The notes below the pieces were generated by a model. The model worked only from the letters and a program-made list of their open reading frames with translations. It did not search any database and was not told where the DNA came from. From NCBI GenBank assembly GCA_018398765.1, contig JAHBMJ010000374.1, forward strand, positions 1,429 through 49,593: 48,165 nt of DNA, in the 5' to 3' direction. A program made the translations under genes and the position numbers. Source of the DNA: Chromera velia. Lineage: Eukaryota; Sar; Chromeraceae. Shown here one piece after another: positions 24,814-39,001 of the stretch (positions are counted from its first letter, which is position 1; every line of letters begins with the position of its first letter).

Positions 24814-25955
24814 CGTGCATGCGTGCCACGAAGGTTTTCATTCCAACAAATCGAACGAGCAGAGGGAACCTTCCGCCAATTCCATCTGACCTCAAAGCCC
24901 ATCGCTGCGTACTCTGACAGAAGCGAGTTTCCAATCTCGATGCTGCACTCAGCAACGCATAAGTGGGCACTCACCTATACTATCCGGGTTTTTGGACATT
25001 TTCTGTCTGTCTGTCTGTCTGTCTATATGACGGATGGATCTGGTTCCTTGGAGTAGTGGCCAGAGATGATCCGTCGTTTACATAAGAAAAAATGGAGAAA
25101 GAAAGAAAGAAAGAAAGAAAGACACTGCCAATGTTGCGTCAACCAGAAAATGGATGGAATTGCAAGCACGCAGAGTCGACAAAGAACAAAAAACGGAGCG
25201 TAACGACCTCAGGGAGAGGGCCCTTCATTCGAATGATGCATTCCGTCAGACAACCAGTCAATCAGAAGAAGCTTCAGTCTCATGGTCAGTCGGAGGAAAG
25301 AGATCTACGATGCACCACACAGCAATGAAAACGAATGCAAAAATTTGCTACCACAAAAAAGATCGGGGGGAAAGAGCAGGAAGAACTACCAAGTGAATAC
25401 AAAAAGCGACCACCGCATCTTTCAATGTAGGCTGCCTCCATTTACGAATAGAACAAAACGAATCGCGCAGCCAGAGGCGGGCCCTTCGGGCACAATGCCC
25501 GACTGACCCCCCGACCCTTTCACACGAGCGTCGCTGCTTTTTCCCTCTGCATTCTGTCACAGCAAGAGAGAAGCATTGACTGACGCACAAACGCACCGAC
25601 CTGTGAGGAGTCTTCAGCGCACTGAACGTGTTGTAGGTGTTGTAGTGGGTCTGGTCGTGCAGGACGCTGCACTCACTCACACACTCGCCGGGGGGGGAGA
25701 AAGGAGAAACGAGCGAGAAGGAATAAGAAACGGGATGGACGGCTTCAACATGCCATGCAAGAGATCGAATGGACAGACCGGCACTGAGAACTTCACGGCT
25801 TTTCATGTCAAGACACACTAAGCAACTGACGCGTGTCGATGCGAGAAGGTTCCTCTCTGGACGTCCTGACCTGCACACAAACACAAACAAACAAACACAC
25901 ACGCACACATATACACACAGACAGACTATATCACAAAGACAAACAGACAGAGCGA

Positions 25956-26025
<70 letters not shown>

Positions 26026-28777
26026 CACATAGAAAGGAAAGAAGGAAGAAAATTTAAAGATAGCAAGATAAGAAGAAGAAGAAACGCAAGCCAGCCAGCC
26101 GACGGACCCGCCAGCCGCACATGGAACCCGTCTGCCAGGAGAGACCCGTAGCACAGATTTTCTGCTAGACCGAAGTCGACCTGCATGCAGAAATGCAGCA
26201 GGAAGGAAGGAATGAAGGAATGAAGGAAGGAAGGAAGCGATTGGTCGAGATCGACAGACAGACAGACTAGATGTTCCTTCTTCTCCCTTTTTTCTTCACA
26301 TACATAACAGACAGACAGACAGACAGACAGACTACATGTTTCTTCTGCTTCTCCCTCCTTTTCTTGATGAACACAACAGACAAAAAGAAAGAAAGAACAA
26401 AGACAAAAGAACATCACCAACAATCAAACAGCATGGGCAGGGGGCCCGAAAGGTGCGAGTTAAGCGCCCCTTGCCTCTCCACCTCTCGACAGACTTTCAC
26501 GTGATCACTGGGTGTATGATCATACGCTAATCCTCTGCTGCTTCCACTCAAGACCAGAAATACAGACCGACAGACAGACAGGAAGTCAGGAAGAAGAGAG
26601 GAATGTGGTGAGGGGGTCATGGCCGCTTAGAGCAGTGTGAGGGTGTTCGCGTGATGTGAGGTGAGTGAGAAGAGAAGAAGGAAACGACATGACCAGAAAA
26701 GACAAAGACCGGCAGATGGACAGACAGACACACATAGGAAAGCCTGAAGAAAGTCGGGTCCGCACGTACTGCCTCCCTCCCTACCTATACTTCCTCTTTC
26801 CATTCCTTTTCTCTTCTGCTTTCCGAACCATCTCCTGCGAGAGAGCCCTCTCATTGGTCATGCTTCCCTCGTCCTGCTCTCTCGCTTTCCACTCACCTCC
26901 TCTCCACTTTCGATCGCTGCGAGTCGGGCTTTGAACGTTTTGCCTGCCGGCAGGGAGGCAGGGAGGCAGTGTGTGGGAGTCGGTCTCATTTCGTCTTTCT
27001 GTGCGAACCACTTCTTTTTGAAATGCACGGCTCTGGCTCCCCTGAAACTCTTTGTATCTCTTTTTTTTGGCGGCAGTACTCGTGATCGCCCCCTTTTCAA
27101 AAGGGAGGTCTGTCTGAATCAATCAATTTTCATTGAATGGCCGATTTTCTGTTTTAAAGATTGACAGTGACGCCGATCAGACGTGAAGTCCGAAAAACAA
27201 TTGTTGTTTTGCAACTATCTCGCGTGCTTACACGGGCGCGCAACAGGAAAGGAAAACAACAAAGAGACGCACACGCATAAAGAAATAAGGAATGGGAGAG
27301 AGGTATTTTCCGTCCATCCACGCATGTGATTTCTCTTCCTTCCCTTCGCTCCACTCCTTTGAAGTGCCCCCCCCCCGCAGACCTACCGATGGTTGGATGC
27401 GGCTGGAAGCTCTCAGGCAACGTGCAGATCTTCTCGCCAATGCGCTTCAGCCAGTCGAGCTCGACGCCTTCACCCAGAAACAGAATGGCGGTGTTTTTAT
27501 TCAACCAACACCTTTGTGCAAAAAGAAAAAGAAGCGAGCAAATCAAATGCAGACGATCAATCGCCCTGCATATCCACCCTGCCTCCTCCAACAAGGGAGT
27601 AGAGGAAAAAAGAGAATGGATACAGCAAGCAAGGAACAAAGGAAAAACAGAACAACAGACACATGGAGCTCTGCAAACCCGAAGGAAAAGAGTCAATACG
27701 AGTCAGCCGTACAAAGAGAGAGAACAAAGAGCAAAGAGAGAAAAGACAGCCCTGCCTGCCGGCCTTACAGAGGAGAGAGGAAAGCAGCTCGACATTCAAC
27801 CATCATCCATGCGTCCATCCCTCACTCTCTGACTCCGTCTCTCCCTCTCCCATCCACACAAACCCACATCCACACCCACACCCAACCCCCNCCCCCCCAC
27901 ACACAATAGATACATACACGTGTGTGTGTGTGAGAGTGTGTGTGTCTAACGATCGACAATTTCTAGCCACGTCTGCCCCTCCCCCCTACCTGTGGGTCTC
28001 TGTTGAGCGATCTGGAGGGGCGTCTTCATGTGAGCCCACTGCGGCTGGTACTCTGCACACACACACACACACACACACACATGCATTTGGACATTCATGC
28101 AGTCGCACACAAAGAGTCTTGCTTCAAAACTCGTCGACAAAAGTCCACTAGATACATTGTTGCACAGACAACATGGCCGAGGAGGGGGGAATAGGAGGAC
28201 AGCCTCTGCCCTCTTCCCCCCCGCTTCTCCCTTTCAGTGAGGTGACGAGAGCGGGAGGAGAGGGAATTTTCTTTTCAACATTGAGGGGAGAAATAAGAGA
28301 AGAGCCGAGACAACATCTCATCTCATTCTTGTTCGGCAGGACTCTAGAATCGCCTAGGTCCTCCCTCTCTCCCTTGTTTCTTGCTTCCTTTCCCTTCCCA
28401 TCCTGCATGCATCCAGGCATGTGTGTGTTTGTGTGTGTATGTGTGTGTGTCCTGTTTGTCCTGTCTTTTCTTGTCTGCATGTCACCGTCAACGTGCACCA
28501 ACAAGCAAGCAATCAAGGAGGCGTGTGACCTCGACTGCATGGATGAATAGACAGCAGTCAGAAAGTGAGTGAGGGAAAGAGCAACTAACTGAGTCCCCCT
28601 TTTTGTTTCTCTCTCTCTTGTGTCTTTGCTGTCCTTGTTGCTGGACAAAGGAGCTAACCACACAAAAGGACAAACGAACAGAAGTACGGACGGACGGACC
28701 GAAGATAGAGTTATCCTTCGGGTCGAATTCCTTCGATCTCTCATACTCCCTGTACACACACACACACACACACATAT

Positions 28778-28827
<50 letters not shown>

Positions 28828-30279
28828 TACGGCGCCGGGGAGGGGGTCCCCGTTCAAGAATGAACAACGGGAATAATAAGGAAAATACGGGCGAGAGAAA
28901 GCCACAGAATGTAGCTGTGTTTCCCTGGTGCAAATTCTTGTCTCGTCCACAGAGACATAAAGAAAAGGCAGAGAAGTAAACGAACGGAAAGGCAGAAAAG
29001 GGGTGAAGGATTTGACTCATTTGCTGCCTGCCTGCCTGCTTGGCTGTTTTTCTGGCTGGATGGAACTGTTGGGAAGGAAAAGCTTGCATGACTTTGGTTG
29101 CTCTTCCCTGCTCTTTGCTTTCTGTCTCTTGAACAACTAGAAGGGAGACAAAAAGAAGGGGAAACCGAAGGCTCTCTCTGGTCTTCCTTCTTTTTTTCTG
29201 CGTACACGCACGGTCAGTCAGTAGAGAATGTGTGCCCAATTTCCTTCTTTTCTTTCCTACACCACGCTTTCTTAGCACCCTTACAATCCCTGTTCTTCCC
29301 TCAAAAAACTCATGCAATCCCTTCCTGCAGCGCCGCCGCGGGAATTCACTCACTCACTCACTCACTCACTCACTCACGTCGAGTAGAACGAGAAAATATC
29401 CTTCTTGATGGCCTCAACGTCTTCGTCACTCACAACCCCCTCCTGCAGGGTTGTGGGCAGGGAGAGAGAGAGGAGGAGGGAGAGTACACATGCCACCCAC
29501 TGGGGAGGGGGAGTGGGATACGGAAAAGCAGCGAAAAAGGAGAAACATCTATCGAATGCCGGTTTCCTGTTCTCGATCTTCCTGCCAACGACCTAGAAGT
29601 GCTACACCCGACTTCATTTCGTCATTCGCTTCACCTACACAGACAGATATGCGCATGTTGTTGCCACTCTGGCTTCTTCGACTGGCTGCATGCAGCTGTC
29701 TCACCGACCCACCCACCCACCGACCCACCGACCTGGACGAGCTGCTTGGAGTACTTGTCGAATACAGGAGGGTGCTTTGCGATCAGGTTGTACATGCGTG
29801 GCTGGGTGAACTTGGGCATGTCCAGCCTGCAGTCCCGGGTACGTTGCGAGTCACGCTTTTGTTGTGTTGTCGTGTTATGACAGGCAACACGGGGGCACAA
29901 CCACACCTGAATAAGCTTGCTTTCCCCCGCCCCCCCNNNNNNNNNNNNNNNNNNNNNNNNNNNNNNNNNNNNNNNNNNNNNNNNNNNNNNNNNNNNNNNN
30001 NNNNNNNNNNNNNNNNNNNNNNNNNNNNNNNNNNNNNNNNNNNNNNNNNNNNNNNNNNNNNNNNNNNNNNNNNNNNNNNNNNNNNNNNNNNNNNNNNNNN
30101 NNNNNNNNNNNNNNNNNNNNNNNNNNNNNNNNNNNNNNNNNNNNNNNNNNNNNNNNNNNNNNNNNNNNNNNNNNNNNNNNNNNNNNNNNNNNNNNNNNNN
30201 NNNNNNNNNNNNNNNNNNNNNNNNNNNNNNNNNNNNNNNNNNNNNNNNNNNNNNNNNNNNCCCCCCCCCCCCCCCCCCC

Positions 30280-30334
<55 letters not shown>

Positions 30335-31850
30335 CGAGCAAGCAAGCGAGCAAGAAAAAAAGAAAGAAAGAAAGAAAGAAAAAAGACGACGAGGGAATAG
30401 GGGGAGGAAGCTGAGACGGAAACAGAAAGCAACAATGCCGCGAAGAAAAGAAAAAAAAAAAGAATCCCAGATCATCTTGCACCTCCCCTGCCCCCTATCC
30501 CCTGCCCACTAACTGACTGACTGACTCGTTGTGTCCATATCTTCTGTATCCCACCAGGTCGATGAAGACGTCCTGTTGGAATCTTTGCCTGCATCCTCAA
30601 AACGTTTTTCTTCTTTCTTTGGTTCTTTCCGTTTTTATTTTCATTTGTTTGCTTGCTTGTTTGTTTGTTTCTCTCTCTCTCTCTCTGTGTGTATATATTC
30701 ATACACATCTTATCATCATCCAACCAACCGCATGGCTTCAGTGTGTCAGAACAGAAGAGGGGCAAAAGTTTGCAATTCAGGATGGGCGACTGCATGCCTG
30801 TTCATCCAAGAGACAGGCAGGAGTCAAAATCCATGCCGTCTGGCTTTCCTCGTCTTTCTCTCTCTTTATCTGCCTATCTGACTGACTGCCGGTCTGTGTG
30901 TCTCTATGAAACCCCCCCTTCCCCCGATCGCACAGAAATCTGGTAACCATCCTTGCCGCGGCCTCTGCACCCACCTGTACTCAAGCGCCAGCTCAAAGAC
31001 GAACGTCACGGCCTCAGGGTCGTCTGCATCCGTCCATCCATCCATCCATGCGGTCAGTCAGTCAGTGACCCAGTCAGCTATTCGTTTTCGAAAGTTAGAG
31101 GAAGACAGAAGGAAGGAGTGACGACAGAAGTTTTTACCGTGTGCATTCTGTGAGGAAATTCACCGACCGTTCAGAGTGCTCGGCAACTATTCGTCCTTTC
31201 CTTCCTTCCATGACCGGGGAAAATAGGGAATTGCAAAATTCTGTGCAAAGAAACACTCCACAAACAACCCTTTTTCTTTCGTATTTTCGTCACACTCTCT
31301 ACCTCTTTTTTCCCTTCTCTCTCCGCTACCTCGTCTCAGTCTTTCTTGCTCTGTTCTTCTTTGCTCAGACCTCGCCCTCTCTTTGTGCATCTGCATGTGT
31401 GTGAGCAGAAAGAAAAGAAAAGAAGAAAGAGAAAACCCCAAACAAATCCGACCTGCGTTGACGTGAAAAATCGGCGCCTCCAGAGCCTTTCCCAGATCTG
31501 AACAGGAACCAAAGAAGAAAGAAGCAAAGAAAGGAAAAAAGTCATGAATCGCCTCACAAACACGTCAACGAAACGCCCGCCACGCAGGCACGGCCAAACA
31601 AACATGAACCGACACTGACGCGTACACAGACGCAAACAAGTGAAGCGCGCTCAAAAACGTCTAGCAGAGGAGCCAAACACACGCGGAAACGCACGCAGGA
31701 AAGGGCGGCGAGTGACAAAAGGCGGACAGACAAGTTGCAACTAGGCACCAGTACGCAAAAACAAATTGGCGCAGTCCTATCATCTGCCTGCAGACAGACT
31801 ACATATTTCTTCCTTTTTCCTGCTTCTCAGGAAGACACTCAGACAGACAC

Positions 31851-31926
<76 letters not shown>

Positions 31927-34092
31927 GGAAAGACCTGTGCAATACTTCCCGCTGCCGGAGTCCACCGGATTCGTCGTGAATCCCACCTGCATGCATGCAT
32001 GGTCACAGTATGCATCGGAGCTCTCATAGGGGACAGACACTCTCTCTCCATTTGAAACTGCGAGAGTGAATGCGTGTTTTTTTGGAAACTAAGAAAGCAA
32101 GGAGAAAAGAGAAGAGAAGAGCCAACGAAAGAGAAAAGTGAAGGAGAGATGGATGACCATACAGCAGGAGGGAGGGAGGGAGGGAACATACACAGAACGT
32201 GATCCGGATTGTCCCCGATTTTGGCTCTGAAACAAATTTTCTCTGCATTGATTCTCACATGTGTGCCAACAACTCGTTCCCCCAAACAAACGGACCCATG
32301 CACTCCACTCCCCCCTACCTACCTGGTTGTTGACCACCAGGTGCAGAGTCCCTCCGACTTCGTAGTTGGGGATCCGGGACATCTGAGCCGTCTCGTACAC
32401 CACGCCTTGGCCTGGCTCGAAAGTGAAGGGGAAAGTGAGTGGAGGGAGAATTAAGGCAAGTGAGTACCGAGTTTGCATATTAATGGGTGAAGTGCCCACA
32501 TCGATCGAGGAGCAAAGGACGGACAATGAAATGACATGCACTCACGAAGGTGAAAGCCCCATGCAGCAGACCAATGGTCCGAAGGAAAGGAATTACAGGC
32601 ACGCTATCTGTTTTCTCTTTTCCTTTCTTCTTCACGCAGACACAGAAAAAGAGAAAGCACAAAACACAAAAGAATGACACGGTCCCTCAGACAACGTGGG
32701 AAGGGGGCCCGCACAGACAGGCAGGCAGGCAGAGATCCGGACAGAACTGCCCTCCAAAAAAAACACCCAGCATCCCTTCTCCGCTTCCCTCCTCTCACCT
32801 TCCTTCCTTGCTTCCTGTTCAACCAACCAACCAACCAACCGACCAACCAACCAACCAACCGACCAACCAACCAACCAACCAACCAACCGACCAACCAACC
32901 AACCAACCAACCAACCGACCAACCGACCAACCAACCAACCAACCAACCAACCGACCAACCAACCAACCAACCAACCAACCGACCAACCAACCGACCAACC
33001 AACCAACCTACCAACGAACCAACCAACCGACCAACCAACCAACCTACCAACGAACCAACCAACCGACCAACCAACCAACCAACCAACCAACCGACCAACC
33101 AACCAACCGACCAACCAAACCAACCAACCGACCGACCAACCAACCAACCAACCAACCAACCGACCAACCAACCAACCAACCGACCAACCAACCAACCTAC
33201 CAACCAACCAACCAACCGACCAACCAACCAACCAACCAACCAACCGACCAACCAACCAACCGACCAACCAAACCAACCAACCAACCGACCGACCAACCAA
33301 CCAACCAACCAACCAACCAACCGACCAGCCAGCCAACCAACCAACCTGCGAAGGCCGCGTCTCCGTGGAGGGTCACAGGCAGCACGCGCTCTCGAGTCTT
33401 GTCACCTGCAACCACGAAGAACAGGACAAAAGACAGAAAAAACATCCATCGAGAGTTCGTAAATGAGAGGGAAATGACCTTGTACAGCGAATGCAAACTC
33501 TGCCTCTCTCTCTCTCTTTCTCAGGCAAAAAAAAAAAGGCTCCAGAAAGCCCCGAATGAAGCAGACCAGCGTCTGCACCCCCTCCCCTTTCGAAAACGGC
33601 TAGCAAGGCAGACCAACCCTCCCACCCACCCACCTGCGTAGTACTGCTGTGCACGCGCCTGCCCAACGACCAGAGGATTCACGGCCTCCAGGTGAGACGG
33701 ATTGGCCAGCACGCCCATGTGAACGAACCGCTGTCTGCAGACAGACAGGAAGGACAAGGGGAAAAGCGGAAGGGAAAGAAAAAGAAGGAAAAGATATGCA
33801 GGGAGGACCCATGCGTGTTACTCTGAGCAGACCCCATGCATCCATCCAGGGGGAAAAACACACACGCGTCCGTGGAGGAGGGAGCTTTGTACCGATGTGA
33901 CACACAGGCAACAACACCTTTTCCGAGTGCGAGTGCACCTTGTCATCGGAAGCCTGTAAGTGATGACATCAGGCGCTGAGTCACGCGCCTTGCCATCGGC
34001 ATAGGGGAAAGGAGGTGAAGCAAAGGAAAAAACAATCCTCCCTCCTTAGACGCAAAAGCTGTTCTCCATTCCTCTCCGTACCTGCCCGATAC

Positions 34093-34137
<45 letters not shown>

Positions 34138-35439
34138 CCTCTTTGTGTATGTGTGTATGTGTGTGTGTCTGTGTGGGTGGGTGCACGTGTACACTCGAGA
34201 GAGAGACTGACGCGTCATCGTCCCAGTGATCGTACTCAATGCCAAGGTGATATTTCACGTCTCCTGCGAAGACAGGAAGTGGAGAACAAACAAAAAGTAT
34301 GAATCTAGACGGGGAGGCTCAACTCAGAGCTGCGAGCGAATTGGACAGCTGGACAGGAGAGATGCTGCACGAAGGAAACAGAAAGGATCAGGGCCGTCGA
34401 TCGATCTCCAGAGAGGCCAAAGAAAAGAATCCGACACACATTCTTTCTCCCCCTTCTCTCTCCATTTGTCTTCCACTCTGCCCTTCTCTTCTCTTCTCTT
34501 CTCTTCTCTGACAGTTGTGACACGCTTCGATACTGCACGGACTGACAGGCCCACGGTGAGTCATGTGGATGTTGAATTTTCTTTACTTCGGGATTTTGCA
34601 CAACGCCTGGTTGAGAGTTGAGCTACACGACGACGCACCTCCGGCACAGCTCTCCACTCATTGACTGACTGAAGGAAGGGTGAGGAGAGAACCCCCTCCC
34701 CGGCTCAGACTACAGAGCCCCAACCAATCTGACAGACAGACAGACCTACCGGTGTTTCCCCATTCGGTCCCCCCGAATCCTGACAGACAGACAGACAGAC
34801 AGACAGAGAGACAGACAGGCACCAAGAAGGACAGCGAAACGCAGAGGGAGAAAGAGGAGTGAAAGAAAGGGATGCCCCGTGAAATAAACAAAGTGCGCGC
34901 TGGGTTTTCCGCTGACTTCAGGGAGCAAGGCGCAGAAAGAAGCGCACGAAAAGATCAGTTCAAAATAAGGCAAGACAGGCGAAGGCAGGGAGAGAAAAGT
35001 GAAAAAAAGAAAAGAGATACGAGTGAAAAAAGAAACCAATTGAGGCCGAGCAGTCTGGAAGGAACGAAAAAAAGAAGCGGCGTTGAGGGGAAAGAAAGCA
35101 AAGCATACCAAACAAAAAAAACCAGTCATTGCCTCCTCATTCGTCTGCCGATGGTTCGATGGATGGACAGACCAACCACACGATCAATGACGGACGCGTT
35201 CATATTCAAAGATCGACAGAAAGTAGAGAAGAAAAGCAATGCATATGCAGATGGATATTTGAATCCATTTCAAACTGGAGACCCCCAACAGGCACAGGCA
35301 GACGCTGAGGGTATTGAACGAAGTAGAAGAGCAGAAAGGACAGGAGAGGGGAAACATGGACTGGATTGCCTTCTCAATCCAGACAGGCAGGCTCTGCACC
35401 GGCAGACAGACTCGCACACGGACCTCCAGACAAACAAAG

Positions 35440-35478
<39 letters not shown>

Positions 35479-36648
35479 GTGACTCCCTGGAACTCCGCCA
35501 TCATCTGATTCATCGGTTTGTGCATAACGTTCATCAGCATGTTCAGCCGGCCCCTGCACCCATCCATCCATCCATTTAGTTATTCATTCATTCATCCAAC
35601 CATTCATACATTCATTGATTCATTCATTCATTGATTCATTCATTCATTCATCGAGCTTTACCTTCTCATTCACACATTCATGCAGTGCGTCAGCCAGTCT
35701 GTCTCCCTGGCTGCCGGAGCAACAAACTTTCCGTCGGACTTGTGAAACGCTGACAGAAGATGAAATGTAACGGGAACAGCCGATCATCTTCAAACTGGCA
35801 GGCAGAGTTCCTTTTGGCGCAGCGAAAAATGCATGGCCTTGCCGTATGGTCACAGGGACGTACAGACAGATGCGATGACTCACTGACTGCGTGAAAAAAT
35901 GAATGACTACAAGCACGAATTTGTCAGAAGCTATCGAAGCATGGCTAGGTACAATGAATCAGCTCAGGCACAGACCCCCTGACTGACTGACCGATGCGGC
36001 ATTCCGATGACGATAGAGTCCACTCCCATCTTTGCTGCCTGCACAAGGAAGGACACAGAGACAGAGGCGGAGAGAGGGAAAGAAAAGATTGCCACACCAA
36101 ACGTTTGATCATGATCCCCTCAAGGTTCGCTGAACATGGGTCAGTTGCCTCTGGCTGTGTTGCCTCTGCCTGCCGATGCTTTGTAACCACGTGTGCATGC
36201 CTGGTTTATGTCTCTCCGTCTCTCGCCATCCCTCCTTTGGTTCAATTTGCGTGTGCACCTACATGTGTGCTGTCTGTATCTCCCGTCCAGCCACTCAGTC
36301 GCCCCCGCTGCCTCTGCCCTCCCGACTGACAAAGTGACTGTCTGTCTGTCTGGTTGTTATCCACAATTAATGAGTGCCTCCCACTTTTAGACCAGGAGAC
36401 GTCGAGAGAAATAGTTCTCAGTTCTTCTGAGTTGTCTGACTGCGTTCTTCTCTTTTTCTGGTGCACGGGTCGGGTGCAGACAGCCTTGAGGTACAAGGCA
36501 CAAGACCTTCTTCCTTTCTCTCTCTCTCTTTCTCTCTCTGTCTGTCTTTGGCTCTCTCTCGATCTCTCTGTCTGTCTTTTACTCTCTCTCTCTCTTTCTC
36601 TCTCTGTCTGTCTTTTGCTGTCTCTCTCGATCTCTCTGTCTGTCTTTT

Positions 36649-36690
<42 letters not shown>

Positions 36691-36927
36691 GTGCTGTCTC
36701 TCTCTGTCTGTCTGTCTTTTTTTGCTCTCTCTCTCTCTCTGTCTGTCTCTCTTTTGCTCTCTCTCGATCTTCCTCCTGTCTATCCTCCCATCCCAACCGC
36801 CAACCTTTTTGGACATCGCCTTGAGGCCTACGATCATCGTTTCGGAGCCGTCGAGGCCAAATCTCTTGGAGGTCGAGAACTTCGTGGCGCAGAATTGCTC
36901 GAACAGTTGAGCTCGAGCAGTACGCAC

Positions 36928-37010
<83 letters not shown>

Positions 37011-38028
37011 CAGAGACAGACAGACAGACGTACATACAAACATCCAAAATTGCGCGAACAACGGGAACTGGCCAATAAGGCACAGAACAGGCAGGGAAAA
37101 GCGGAATTCATTAATTGATGTTTCATGACCGGACACATCTTTTTATTCTGTGGGAGAGAAAAAGTTTGTTCCGGCATTGTCTGTTGTCTTCAATATTTGC
37201 TGCAACCAGTTCCTTCAATAGCGGCCCCCCTTTTCAACGCCTTGACACTAACACCTGAATGGAAAAAGCCATGCGGGGGAGGAAACAGACGAAGACCCCA
37301 CCCCCCCAAACCACCAGCTAGCTGCCCACCCAAGAATGAATGAAACCGAAACAAAAAACAAAAAAGGAACCGCCTCGACGAACTGACCGACCCACCCACC
37401 CACCCACCGACCAAGATTTTGCGTTTCAGTTCTGGAGAGAAGGCAAAATTTCGGGGCGTCTCGAGCGCCTGAAGGAAGGCACACACACAGAGGGGCAGGG
37501 CAGGCAGCCAGAGAGGGAAGTCGATGCCTCTAATGAGAGGATGAAGACGTCCGAAGAAGCGCAAGGAATGTCCCTATTTGTTTCGTCTCTTCAAGGACGG
37601 CGGAAAGTTTTCGTCTGTCCGGCTGGTTGCGAATCAATTAAGAGAGGAGACAGGAGTGGAGACAGCACAAGACAGTCATGTAGCAAGGAAGGAAGGAAGG
37701 AAACAAACACAAGGGGAAGGAACGAGAAAGGCAGAAATAAACCCCAAAATAACAAAACCGGAGCTCGCATGAAGTTGTCAAGGAAGGAGGAGAGAGAAAA
37801 TCAGTCCGGCTGATTCCTAGCTTCCCTCCTTAATTCATGAATACAGGCAGACAGCCAAGAGGAGAAAGATTGGGAGTGAGACTCATTTTCCCTCCCGCCA
37901 GCAAAGGAAACCGACCTGCCGCAAGAAGTTGCATACAGACTGATCGGTGATGTGCATGAACTCAACACCAATCTGCAAACAGAAGCGTCAACAGAAGCGA
38001 AGGGGCGGGCAGACGGCTCAGCGAAAAC

Positions 38029-38070
<42 letters not shown>

Positions 38071-38442
38071 ACACACTCACACACCCTCACTCACTCACAC
38101 ACACACACCCTCACTCACTCACACACACACACACACACACGCTCGCTCGCTCGCGCGCAGAGAGAGCGAGGGAGAGAGAGAAAGAGAAGAGAGCTGACGA
38201 ATGTGCAGGAACGAGGTACCCTTTGATTGACAGATTGATTTGGTGCGGTGCAATCCGTGAAGAAAAGGTGAGGGGCGAACGAACGAACCGACCGATCCGC
38301 AGTAGGTCTCCTCGAGTCTCGTAGAGATCTCTCTGAGGCTCCTCGGAGTTCTCTCAGGGGACAAGAACCCGGTCATCCCAGGGACGCGACAGTCAAACGT
38401 CTGCATCACACGCGCAGACACAGGGGGTTGGATACATTTATG

Positions 38443-38517
<75 letters not shown>

Positions 38518-38521
38518 AGGG

Positions 38522-38552
<31 letters not shown>

Positions 38553-38962
38553 CACACACCTACCTACCTTATCAAGATCGCTCTCCGTGAAGCCGTAGTA
38601 TTTGTACCCGATGCCCACTGGCGGGTCCTTGCGGGCGAGGGGGACGAAAGGGGGGGAGCGGGGGAGGCCGAGAGGGTCCGTCTGGGCCAGCTCGTGGCCC
38701 CTGGTCTGGTATCCTCTCACCTGGATGCATGCATGTATGCACAGATGGATGTACGGATGAGAAATGGACTCACTCGAACGTTTGTTTGTGCATTCGTTCG
38801 TTTCATGGCAATCAACAAAAGAACAAAAAGAATGGGTGAGTGACACTCGTACTGACTGAATGATGATGGGAGCACAAATGTTTAGGCCCTTTGTGATCTT
38901 TTCCCATGCACACCTGCACTTCTTCTTTCCATTATTGTTCACCGTTGCACCAGCTTTCTATT

Positions 38963-39001
<39 letters not shown>

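Noticed and set aside
25030-25080. Possible extra OGDH exon reading [11 protein letters not shown]
   Set aside because: No acceptor AG precedes it in a usable position, and exons 26 and 27 already join in phase without it.
28148-29353. 401-residue minus-strand open frame
   Set aside because: It spans OGDH exon 20 and large repeat-containing introns; only the short exon 28749-28700 is conserved.
32820-33345. Possible CRISPR array or centromere-like satellite
   Set aside because: The period is 4 nt with no spacers, and the sequence lies within an intron of a eukaryotic gene.
32550-33641. A 363-residue PTNQPTNQ open frame and its VGWLVGWL counterpart
   Set aside because: All frames of a (CCAA)n repeat are open; the tract lies in OGDH intron 12 between two well-supported exons.
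36242-37177. Arg/Glu/Gln-rich 311-residue minus-strand frame
   Set aside because: Made by the (CT)n and (CA)n repeats of OGDH intron 7 and flanks; only 36927-36805 is real coding sequence.
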